From Clostridium beijerinckii (GTDB taxonomy: Bacteria > Bacillota > Clostridia > Clostridiales > Clostridiaceae), in contig CP029329.1 in the NCBI GenBank assembly GCA_003129525.1, positions 2,089,501 to 2,153,500 of the forward strand: a stretch of DNA of 64,000 nucleotides, written 5' to 3'. Positions within the stretch are counted from its first letter, which is position 1. Each line of letters opens with the position of its first letter. The position numbers and the translations under genes were made by a program. The notes below the pieces were generated by a model that had not been told where the DNA came from, ran no database searches, and saw only the letters and a program-made list of their open reading frames with translations. Positions 8,820 through 15,668 of this stretch are shown piece after piece.

Positions 8820-9484
8820 ACATAAGTATCAGAAATTTAAATAAATCCTATGAAAATGAAGTAATATTTAAGAACTTTAATTTGGATTTTTGTGACGAAA
8901 AGGTAAATTGTATAATAGGAAAGTCAGGATGTGGAAAAAGCACTTTATTAAACATAATAGCAGGACTCACCCAGATACAAAATGGAGAGATAAGTGGAAT
9001 ATCATTAAGCGATATAAGTTATGTATTTCAAGAAGATAGATTAATAGAGTGGCTTACTGTTAGAGAAAACTTGGAACTTGCGTTAAAGAAATATTTTGAC
9101 AATTCCATTCTGCAGGTGAAAATTGATGATGTTTTAAAATTAGTAGGTATTTACGATATAAAAAACAAATATCCAAGTGCACTAAGTGGAGGAATGAAGC
9201 AACGAGTTAATATAGCAAGAGCATTTGGAAAACCATCAAAACTAATTCTAATGGATGAACCATTTAAATCTTTAGATTATAAATTAAAATATACTATAAT
9301 AGATGAATTTAAGAATTTGCTTAATAAAGAAAAAAGAATGGTTATTTTAGTTACTCATGATTTAGATGAGGCAATATATTTCCAAGGAAATATAATAGTA
9401 TTTAGCAATAAGCCAGTGCGAATAAAAGGAATATTTAATAAAAATTTAAATAAATGCAAGAATGAAATTCTAGAAATTATGTAG
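8816..9484 (+). CDS. ABC importer ATP-binding protein (SsuB/TauB-like)
   Basis: Cytoplasmic ATPase of the importer, 222 residues. Walker A GKSGCGKST, Q-loop FQEDRLIEW, signature LSGGMKQR, Walker B LILMDEPF, H-loop VTHD. The sequence after the Q (EDRLIEWLTV) is typical of the sulfonate/nitrate/taurine class. I prefer the ATG at 8816, which overlaps the permease stop (ATGA) and has AGGTGG 5 nt ahead, over the in-frame GTG at 8807. Last gene of the operon; a long hairpin element follows. Confidence 0.85.
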   Translation: MNISIRNLNKSYENEVIFKNFNLDFCDEKVNCIIGKSGCGKSTLLNIIAGLTQIQNGEISGISLSDISYVFQEDRLIEWLTVRENLELALKKYFDNSILQVKIDDVLKLVGIYDIKNKYPSALSGGMKQRVNIARAFGKPSKLILMDEPFKSLDYKLKYTIIDEFKNLLNKEKRMVILVTHDLDEAIYFQGNIIVFSNKPVRIKGIFNKNLNKCKNEILEIM

Positions 9485-9504
9485 GTACCCAATGTGAAAA
9501 TCAT

Positions 9505-9640
9505 ACTTATGCGTATAATCCACCGAAATAAGGTGGTATGCATTTGTTCCAGTTACTGAAGATCCCACAAAAGCATGCCCCCTTATTTCTACTTTGGGAT
9601 ATATATGCAAGGTATAAGAGTAACTTGTAATTTCGTATCT
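9505..9640. repeat. Long hairpin element, copy C (internally deleted)
   Basis: Short version of the long hairpin family: CCGAAATAAGGTGGTATGC at 9523 pairs with GCATGCCCCCTTATTTC at 9574. The central part is missing: the left arm runs to CAGTTACTGAAGAT and jumps to the outer right arm. It starts right after the ABC operon with the family end CATACTTATGCGTATA and ends near GGTATAAGAGTA. Confidence 0.75.
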
Positions 9641-9742
9641 ATATAGATAGCTAAACTAAAAATCGTACTTATGTGTATACCTCGCCGAAATGAAGGTCAT
9701 TCATTTGTTCAGGTTACGTGAGGATTTAGCTGTGAGAAGAAT

Positions 9743-9807
9743 GAAACTCGACTCGCTACGTTCGCTGAGTAAGTTCGAATATCCAAATGCAAGATTTGGA
9801 TTCTCAC
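9743..9807 (+). repeat. 73-nt repeat, diverged copy inside hairpin D
   Basis: Begins GAAACTCGACTC and contains GTTCGCTGAGTAAG like the intact copies, but its second half is replaced by a related palindrome (CAAATGCAAGATTTG) and it ends TTCTCAC. It sits exactly where copy D differs from copy F, so it is an insertion into the hairpin arm. Confidence 0.65.
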
Positions 9808-9852
9808 TCAATAGCAGAAGTTGTACCCAAAATGCTAGCCTCAAAGTCAAGC

Positions 9853-9900
9853 GCTCACAGAGAAAGTTCGAAGAACGAAATGTAAAATTTCGATTCTCAC
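9853..9900 (+). repeat. 48-nt repeat inserted in hairpin D apical loop
   Basis: Runs from GCTCACAGAGAAAGTTCG to TTTCGATTCTCAC. The uninterrupted loop in copy G (54741-54766) reads straight from GGCAAGC to TTTGAACAAGC; here and in copy H the same point is split. Other copies lie at 13715-13790, 28372-28418 and 63329-63428. Confidence 0.75.
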
Positions 9901-10030
9901 TTTTTGAACAAGCATTTTGGAACAACTTCTACTAAAGAAATATCGACAGCTAAATCCGAAATAGTAACACTTCCACAAAAGCATGACCTTCATTTCTAGT
10001 TTGGGTATATTTTCATCAGATAAATATAAC

Positions 10031-10389
10031 TTATACATCGAAAATTATTAGGTGATACTTAGGTTTATTAAGATGAATAAGTGCAACTTTGCACATGTGT
10101 ATATAGAGTCCTGTAATTAGAACTTAAATATTCATAAAAGTATATTTGTTATTATCACCAATATGTCTTAAGTATAGTTAAATTTTTGAATATAGACCCT
10201 GTGAAATCCTCAAAACAAAGATCTAATGGGTATAATCAGCTCAAAGTAGATCCATATTTATTCAATAGGACTAATAAAGTTTCACAAAAATATATCAAAT
10301 TTATCTGATTAGATATATTCCTAAGTAGAGTAAATATTTAATATAATAACAAGTATAAATATTACCGTGAACCTCCGTATCTAGAACTT
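10031..10389. other. Non-coding stretch without recognised content
   Basis: AT-rich DNA with no ribosome site followed by a convincing reading frame and no clear hairpin. I see nothing in it beyond its position next to hairpin D. Confidence 0.4.
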
Positions 10390-10650
10390 TTAGCTATATA
10401 TACAAATTTTACTTCCAACTACAATAAATAAAAAGCTTGCAAGTATAAAGCTAGAGATGCTTAGAAATTTTTTATTAGCATTTAACAAATTAATTCCAAG
10501 AAAAGTATCGCAGAAAGCTAAACAAATAAAAATTAAAGGAAAAAAGTTATTTGGATCTGATTTACTCATTATTATATTTAACGAAAACAGGGGTAAGAGT
10601 ATTGCTAAGCTTAAATTAAGAATACAAAAAGTTTTTTTTATCAAATTCAT
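10390..10650 (-). CDS. Small hydrophobic membrane protein, unknown
   Basis: An 86-residue protein with three hydrophobic stretches (around 8-28, 36-55 and 64-84), so probably a small integral membrane protein. A GGTGGTGA ribosome site lies very close to the ATG, which is weak support. It is divergent from the ABC exporter at 10794. An overlapping plus-strand frame is its shadow. No family recognised. Confidence 0.5.
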   Translation of the reverse strand: MNLIKKTFCILNLSLAILLPLFSLNIIMSKSDPNNFFPLIFICLAFCDTFLGINLLNANKKFLSISSFILASFLFIVVGSKICIYS

Positions 10651-10748
10651 TCACCACCATACAATTGTAAAATTATGTATCTTAATTTAATTATATACAA
10701 GCTATGTAGATTTTATTCCTTAGACAAATGAAAAAATAAAAACCAAAA

Positions 10749-10772
10749 GGTGTACGCACGTTTTGGAAATGT
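10749..10772 (+). promoter_or_regulatory. Small hairpin in the ABC exporter leader
   Basis: CCAAAA-GGTG-TAC-GCAC-GTTTTGG forms a compact stem-loop about 20 nt before the AGGAGGGG ribosome site of the exporter. It has no T-tract, so it is not a terminator; it could tune translation. Confidence 0.35.
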
Positions 10773-10793
10773 GTATCAAAAGGAGGGGTTTGA

Positions 10794-12500
10794 ATGATAA
10801 AGAAATTTATTTCATTTTACAAACCATATAAATTATTATTTACTTTAGATTTAGTAGTAGCATTTATCGCATCTTTATGCGATTTAGTATATCCTATGAT
10901 GACAAGGCAACTTGTCAATGATTCAATTCCTAATAAAGATTTAAGATTGATTATTATTTTTGCAATAACATTACTTATAATTTTTATAATCAAAGCTGCG
11001 TGTGGATATTTTATGCAGTATTGGGGGCATGTTGTAGGTGTTAGAATGCAAGGGGATATGCGAAGACATATATTTAGGCATCTTCAAAAATTGCCAAATA
11101 GATTTTTTGACAATAACAAGACAGGGGATATAATGTCTAGAATTATTAATGATTTAATGGACATTTCTGAGCTTGCTCATCATGGGCCAGAAGATTTATT
11201 TATATCGATTGTTATGCTTATAGGTTCATTTGCAATATTATGTACAATTAATATACCTCTTACAATATTAATTTTTGCATTTATACCTTTTATAGTATGG
11301 TTTACTTTGCATCAAAGAAAGAGAATGAATAAAGCATTTTTGGAAACTAAAGTAGAAACAGGAGTTGTTAATGCAAGTCTTGAAAATAGTATTTCAGGAA
11401 TAAAAATATCGAAGGCATTTGTAAGTCATGTGTCTGAAGAAGAAAAATTTGAAAAGGGTAATGCAAAATTTATTACTGCTAGAGAGAAAGCTTATAAAGT
11501 GATGGCTGAGTATTCTTCAGGTTCTGGATTTGGAATAGATATATTAAATTATGTAGGGTTAATAGGCGGTGGTGTATTTACACTGATTGGATTTATAAGT
11601 GTTGGTGACTTTTTAGCATATATGCTATTTATAAAGTTATTTACTGAACCAATAAAAAAGCTAATTAATTTTATGGAACAATTTCAAAATGGAATTACAG
11701 GTTTCCAAAGATATTTAGAAATAATGGGTGAAGATAAAGAAAAAGATAAAGAAAATGCAATTGACCTTAAAAATGTAGAAGGAGAAATAGAATTTAAAAA
11801 TGTAGATTTCAGTTATGAAGGGAAAAATGTTTTAAAGGATATTTCTGTTAAAATAAGTAAAGGGAAAATGTTAGCTCTAGTTGGAGAATCTGGTGGAGGC
11901 AAAACGACTTTTTGTAATCTTATTCCTAGGTTTTATGAACTAGAAAGAGGAGATATTTTAATTGATGATAAAAGTATTTATGATATTAAATTAGAATCAC
12001 TTAGAGAAAATATCGGAATAGTTCAACAGGAAGTATTTTTATTTACAGGAACCATTAGAGATAATATATTATATGGTAAGATAGATGCAACTGAAGAAGA
12101 ACTACTAAGAGCCACTAAAATGGCTAATATTGATGAATTTATAAATACTTTACCAGAAGGATATGATACTTATATTGGTGAAAGAGGCGTAAAATTATCA
12201 GGAGGACAAAAACAACGTATTTCTATTGCAAGAGTTTTTCTTAAAAATCCACCAATACTCATATTGGATGAAGCAACTTCAGCTTTAGACAATGCAACTG
12301 AACGTATAATTCAAGAATCATTAGAAAAACTATGTTCAGGAAGAACAACAATAGTAGTAGCACATAGGTTATCTACTATTAAAAATGCAGATGAAATTAT
12401 TGTTCTTGGTAAGGAAGGAATAATAGAACAAGGTACTCATGAAAAACTAATGGAGAAACAAGGCGAATATAGTAAATTACATAAGTTGGCAACCATATAA
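10794..12500 (+). CDS. ABC exporter (ABCB/MsbA-like, fused TMD-NBD)
   Basis: A 568-residue half-transporter acting as a homodimer in the membrane. Six membrane helices in residues 1-300, then the nucleotide-binding domain: Walker A GESGGGKTT, Q-loop IVQQEVFLF, signature LSGGQKQR, Walker B ILILDEATSALD, H-loop VAHR. Substrate could be a drug, lipid or peptide. Strong AGGAGGGG ribosome site. It is bracketed by long hairpin elements on both sides (9505-10030 and 12505-13190), with copies D and F in opposite orientation, so the block could have moved as a unit. Confidence 0.9.
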   Translation: MIKKFISFYKPYKLLFTLDLVVAFIASLCDLVYPMMTRQLVNDSIPNKDLRLIIIFAITLLIIFIIKAACGYFMQYWGHVVGVRMQGDMRRHIFRHLQKLPNRFFDNNKTGDIMSRIINDLMDISELAHHGPEDLFISIVMLIGSFAILCTINIPLTILIFAFIPFIVWFTLHQRKRMNKAFLETKVETGVVNASLENSISGIKISKAFVSHVSEEEKFEKGNAKFITAREKAYKVMAEYSSGSGFGIDILNYVGLIGGGVFTLIGFISVGDFLAYMLFIKLFTEPIKKLINFMEQFQNGITGFQRYLEIMGEDKEKDKENAIDLKNVEGEIEFKNVDFSYEGKNVLKDISVKISKGKMLALVGESGGGKTTFCNLIPRFYELERGDILIDDKSIYDIKLESLRENIGIVQQEVFLFTGTIRDNILYGKIDATEEELLRATKMANIDEFINTLPEGYDTYIGERGVKLSGGQKQRISIARVFLKNPPILILDEATSALDNATERIIQESLEKLCSGRTTIVVAHRLSTIKNADEIIVLGKEGIIEQGTHEKLMEKQGEYSKLHKLATI

Positions 12501-12504
12501 GACT

Positions 12505-12650
12505 CGTAATTATGCTTATAGTCCACCGAAATAAGGGGGCATGCATTTGTTCCAGTTACTGAAGATTTTGATGGGTGATTCTAAGATCACAAGTTGTACC
12601 CAAAAGCATGCCCCCTTATTTCTACTTTGGGATATATATGCAAAGTAGAA
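12505..12650. repeat. Long hairpin element, copy E (internally deleted)
   Basis: CCGAAATAAGGGGGCATGC at 12523 pairs with GCATGCCCCCTTATTTC at 12604. The left arm is kept through AAGTTGTACCC, then jumps to the outer right arm, a different deletion from copy C. It begins just after the ABC exporter stop and may work as its terminator, although no T-tract follows. Confidence 0.75.
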
Positions 12651-12944
12651 GTTATGATATGCTTGGCATTATATTCAATAGTTACTACACTTATGTATAT
12701 ATCTAAACAGAGAAATATGTATCTAAATTCAGCATGGAGTCTGAATAAATTTAGTTTTTAATTTGGTATATAAATATAGATAGCTATAGTAGAATATTTA
12801 ATTTATTCCAAGAAAATTTTTAAGCCAAGTTATATATAGATAACTTGGCTTAAAAATTGAAAATCATTAGGTTAGTTATATATATATATATATATATATA
12901 TACGTACCTTTTAAGTTATACTTATACTATGCAAATATACTAAA
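12651..12944. other. Non-coding spacer with stem-loop and AT run
   Basis: Contains the stem TTTTTAAGCCAAGTTAT / ATAACTTGGCTTAAAAA (about 12819-12856) and an alternating AT run at 12877-12902. No reading frame is supported. Confidence 0.5.
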
Positions 12945-13190
12945 ACTAGAAATGAAGGTCATGCTTTTGTGGAAGTGTTACTATTTCGGATTTAGCTGTA
13001 GATATTTCTTTAGTAGAAGTTGTTCCATTTTTGCTTGTCCTGAGCTTGCCTCAGGAACATGCAGAAATGGGTGCAACTTCTGCTATTAGAAATTCACAGC
13101 TAAATCCTCACGTAACCTGAACAAATGCATGACCTTCATTTCGGGGGATTATCTGCATAAGTACGATTTTCACTGAGGGTGTCTATAACT
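12945..13190. repeat. Long hairpin element, copy F (inverted relative to D)
   Basis: Reads as the reverse complement of copy D: CTAGAAATGAAGGTCATGC at 12950, GGATTTAGCTGT at 12989, AGAAGTTGTTCC at 13016, then GGTGCAACTTCTGCT, CACAGCTAAATCC and ATGACCTTCATTTC, ending with the family terminus GATTTTCACTGAGGGTGTCTATA. It lacks the two inserts seen in D, so it shows the uninterrupted form. Confidence 0.85.
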
Positions 13191-13195
13191 TAAAA

Positions 13196-13615
13196 TTACC
13201 TTTTCAAGGTATTAAGCAATTCAACTTTTTTGTATATAGTAGAAACATCAACGTTAACTTCCATAGCTTCACTGAGTTTATTAAGCAATTCAGTTTCAGC
13301 AATATTTTTGTCAGAATCAGAATGGTTTGAGTTGTTGTTAATAAATTTTGACTGAACTAATCTTAAATTTTCTTCACTTTTTAATCTTAACTTATTCTCT
13401 AATTCATTTGAGAAAGTTGTTGAATTATCATTTGATGAATTGTGTGGAGTAGTTGAGTGTAAAGTATCTTCAAAGGAATCAGAAGGATTTTTCTTTTTAC
13501 GCGGTGGAACAGGTGGTTTAGTATAAGGTCTTTTGCTTATTCTGTTATCAACAGTAGAACCATTTACACTGTTCACAACATAGTGGCTGTCAGAGATTAT
13601 TCTATTATCATACAT
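13196..13615 (-). CDS. Hypothetical hydrophilic protein
   Basis: A 139-residue protein, no signal or membrane segment. The middle is Ser/Asn/Asp-rich with a KPPVPPRKKK stretch (likely disordered), and the end is helical (residues 100-139). I do not recognise it. The frame can be extended upstream by 46 codons, but that extension translates the 73-nt and 48-nt repeats; the ATG at 13615 has an AAGGAGGGG ribosome site and is the real start. The AAAG of this site is the end of the 73-nt repeat. Confidence 0.65.
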   Translation of the reverse strand: MYDNRIISDSHYVVNSVNGSTVDNRISKRPYTKPPVPPRKKKNPSDSFEDTLHSTTPHNSSNDNSTTFSNELENKLRLKSEENLRLVQSKFINNNSNHSDSDKNIAETELLNKLSEAMEVNVDVSTIYKKVELLNTLKR

Positions 13616-13626
13616 AAATACCCCTC

Positions 13627-13699
13627 CTTTAAATAGAGAACCAAAATCCATGATTTGGTGTGAATCGCTTACTGAGCGAACGAATGTGAGTCGAGTTTC
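13627..13699 (-). repeat. 73-nt repeat, intact copy
   Basis: On the minus strand it runs from GAAACTCG through GTAAGCGATTCACACC and GGTTCTCT to TTTAAAG. It abuts the ribosome site of the gene at 13196-13615. Same ends and length as the copies at 13939, 24143 and 50756. Confidence 0.85.
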
Positions 13700-13714
13700 C
13701 TTAAGTAGATAAGT

Positions 13715-13790
13715 GAGAGTCCAAAAAGTGAAAATTGAAATTTTACATTTCATTCTTCGAACTTTCTCCTTGGAGCTTTCACATTTGGTT
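13715..13790 (+). repeat. 48-nt repeat copy
   Basis: AAAAAGTGAAAATTGAAATTTTA followed by CATTTCATTCTTCGAACTTTCTCC matches the 48-nt repeat inserted in hairpins D and H, in the other orientation. Confidence 0.6.
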
Positions 13791-13802
13791 CCTCGAACTT
13801 AG

Positions 13803-13824
13803 TTAACTTGTGTATACAAGTTAA
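13803..13824. repeat. Perfect short palindrome
   Basis: TTAACTTGT-GTAT-ACAAGTTAA, a 9-bp stem with a 4-nt loop, within the repeat-rich stretch upstream of 13615. No T-tract follows, so termination is unlikely. Confidence 0.6.
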
Positions 13825-13845
13825 TTTCCTTGAACACATGATTTG

Positions 13846-13938
13846 GTGTGAATCAGTTAAGCAGGCATCTCGAATCTATGATTTGATGATGGTCGCTTAC
13901 TCTGTGAGTACTCAACGAACGAATGTGAGTCGAGTTTC
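13846..13938 (-). repeat. 73-nt repeat, degenerate copy or copies
   Basis: Contains ATGATTTGGTGTGAATC, then a second partial start ATGATTTGATGATGGTCGCTTACT, then AACGAACGAATGTGAGTCGAGTTTCC. It looks like two copies overlapped and partly deleted, directly abutting the intact copy at 13939. Confidence 0.6.
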
Positions 13939-14011
13939 CTTTAAGTAGAGAACCAAAATCTGTGATTTTGTGTGAATCACTTATTCAGCGAATGAATGTG
14001 AGTCGAGTTTC
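13939..14011 (-). repeat. 73-nt repeat, intact copy
   Basis: Exactly 73 nt between CTTTAAG and GAGTTTC on the plus strand, the same boundaries as at 13627-13699. It differs from that copy at a few positions (TGTGATTTTGTGTGAATCAC). Confidence 0.85.
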
Positions 14012-14128
14012 CTTTATAATAAAAAACTGTGCTTAGAATTATTATGTTATTTATATATTCGTATGATTTATAGAGAAGTTTACCATATATAAAATAAATA
14101 TTGTTTATATATATTTATATGTAATATA

Positions 14129-14174
14129 AAAATGGGGTAGAATCATTTTTAACAAATGACTCTACCCTATTTTT
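14129..14174 (-). terminator. Terminator of ilvE
   Basis: GGGTAGAATCATTT / AAATGACTCTACCC stem. On the minus strand the stem is followed by CCATTTTT. It lies 16 nt past the ilvE stop. Confidence 0.8.
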
Positions 14175-14189
14175 ATTAATTTGTATTTA

Positions 14190-15218
14190 TTATTCTACTT
14201 CGTACATCCAACCTTCAGGTGCTTCAACATCGCCAAGTTGAATTCCATAAAGGGTATCATATAATTTTTTAATTACTGGACCAACTTCAGTTTCGCTATG
14301 GAATACATGTCTTGTACCTTTATAATCAATAGCACCAATTGGAGTTATTACAGCAGCAGTACCACATGCTCCAGCTTCTGCAAATTCATCTAAATTATCA
14401 ACAAAAACATCTCTTTCATAAACTGGCATTTTTAAATAATGTTCAGCAAGATAAAGTAAAGAATATTTTGTTATACTTGGTAAAATTGAAGATGAGTTAG
14501 GTGTTACGAATTCACCTTTTTTAGTTATTCCAATGAAGTTTGCTGCTCCAACTTCATCAATTTTTGTATGAGTAGCAGGATCTAAGTAAATACAATCGGC
14601 ATATCCACCTTCTGCAGCCTTTTTATGAGATTGCAGTGATGCAGCATAGTTACCACCAACTTTTTGTTTACCAGTACCATGAGGAGCGGCTCTATCAAAT
14701 TCCTCTTCAACAATAAAATTACATGGTTTTAAACCACCTGAAAAATAAGGACCTACTGGCATACAGAATATTGTAAATATATATTCTGATGCAGGTTTTA
14801 CACCAATATTATCTCCAACGCCCATAATAACAGGTCTAATATATAAAGTAGCACCAGTGCCATATGGTGGCACATACTTTTCATTGGCTTTTACAACTTG
14901 TTTAACAGCATCAATAAATTTTTCTTCAGGAATATTTGGCATAAGTAATTTATCACAACTTTCATTCATACGAGCCGCATTTCTGTCAGGTCTAAATAAT
15001 TGGATTTTACCTTCCTTTGTTGTATATGCCTTAAGTCCTTCGAAAGAACTTTGACCATAGTGAAGAACAGTAGAAGCTTCACTCATATGAAGAGTATTAT
15101 CTTCAGTAAGTTTTCCGTCATCCCATTTCCCATCTTTCCAAACTGAAATATAACGAAGATCTGTTTTTATATAAGAAAATCCTAATTTACCCCAGTCGAT
15201 ATCAGCTTTTTTCCCCAT
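14190..15218 (-). CDS. ilvE: Branched-chain amino acid aminotransferase
   Basis: PLP enzyme interconverting leucine, isoleucine and valine with their 2-keto acids. Fold-type IV class: YGQSSFEGLKAY and LFRPDRNAARM near the N-terminus, the catalytic lysine in KVGGNYA, and EVGAANF and GTAAVITPIG near the cofactor. At 342 residues it matches the long BCAT subgroup. The ATG at 15218 has GGAGG 8 nt upstream; the ATG at 15233 is part of that ribosome site. Monocistronic; the upstream region holds a truncated structured RNA copy but no T-box that I can see. Confidence 0.92.
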   Translation of the reverse strand: MGKKADIDWGKLGFSYIKTDLRYISVWKDGKWDDGKLTEDNTLHMSEASTVLHYGQSSFEGLKAYTTKEGKIQLFRPDRNAARMNESCDKLLMPNIPEEKFIDAVKQVVKANEKYVPPYGTGATLYIRPVIMGVGDNIGVKPASEYIFTIFCMPVGPYFSGGLKPCNFIVEEEFDRAAPHGTGKQKVGGNYAASLQSHKKAAEGGYADCIYLDPATHTKIDEVGAANFIGITKKGEFVTPNSSSILPSITKYSLLYLAEHYLKMPVYERDVFVDNLDEFAEAGACGTAAVITPIGAIDYKGTRHVFHSETEVGPVIKKLYDTLYGIQLGDVEAPEGWMYEVE

Positions 15219-15300
15219 TTTCCATTCCTCCATATCTATCTAGGCTCAAAAACATATGTAGAAAATAACAAGTCAAAATACTAGTTTATTTTTTCTTAAG

Positions 15301-15394
15301 ACAAGGTACCCCTTGAGGTCACTAGGTGCCCCTTGAGGTCATAAGTTCAACTAAATTCATCTGGAATATAAAATTCCACCTGAAAAGTTTCACT
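15301..15394 (-). ncRNA. Structured RNA candidate, truncated copy R3
   Basis: On the minus strand: AGTGAAAC, a CAGGTGGAATT hairpin ending CCAGATGAA, TTAGTTGAACTTAT, then CAAGGGGCACCT twice in slightly different form. This matches the first half of the copy at 24041 but lacks GTCCAGGAGC and the CTAGCTATCGG end. It lies about 80 nt above ilvE in the same orientation; with its core missing it is probably a relic. Confidence 0.5.
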
Positions 15395-15540
15395 TCATAT
15401 CATATGTTTTATTACCATTGTTTATTTAATAACATCTATTGTAGCACTACTTTGAAAAGAATTCTACAATTCATCATCAAAAGTGTAATTTTATTAATAA
15501 ATCATTAAGTATTTAAAATAAAAAACAAATAATTAATAAT

Positions 15541-15590
15541 AAGTACTAAGCAATTATCACAAATTAATAGTTGGAGAAATTGCTTAGTAA
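15541..15590 (-). terminator. Terminator of nadE
   Basis: TACTAAGCAATT / AATTGCTTAGTA stem; on the minus strand the downstream DNA is T-rich. It is about 80 nt after the nadE stop. The rest of 15395-15668 shows only a copy of the GACTTGTTATTTTTT-type dispersed repeat near 15640. Confidence 0.6.
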
Positions 15591-15668
15591 AAGATTAAAA
15601 GTAATTATATGCAAAATATACAGGGTATTGATGTATATTTAACTTGCTATTTTTTGATATATCTAAAT

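Larger units (their letters stand above)
9650..10030. repeat. Long hairpin element, copy D with two nested inserts
   Basis: An approximately 380-nt hairpin. Outer arms: CCGAAATGAAGGTCAT at 9683 against ATGACCTTCATTTC at 9983. Middle arms: GGATTTAGCTGTGA against ACAGCTAAATCC. Inner arms: AGCAGAAGTTGTACCC against GGAACAACTTCTACT. Compared with copy F (12945-13190), it carries one insert near 9736-9809 related to the 73-nt repeat and a second at 9853-9900, a 48-nt repeat. Open frames that cross it are chance products of the palindrome. Confidence 0.85.

Noticed and set aside
9690..10038. Overlapping open frames on both strands (63-81 codons)
   Set aside because: They lie in hairpin element D; palindromic DNA gives paired frames. 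No ribosome site, no protein-like composition.
13616..13753. 46-codon N-terminal extension of the gene at 13196
   Set aside because: It translates the 73-nt and 48-nt repeats; the ATG at 13615 has a strong ribosome site.
15326..15508. 60-codon plus-strand frame upstream of ilvE
   Set aside because: Overlaps the truncated RNA copy R3; no ribosome site.
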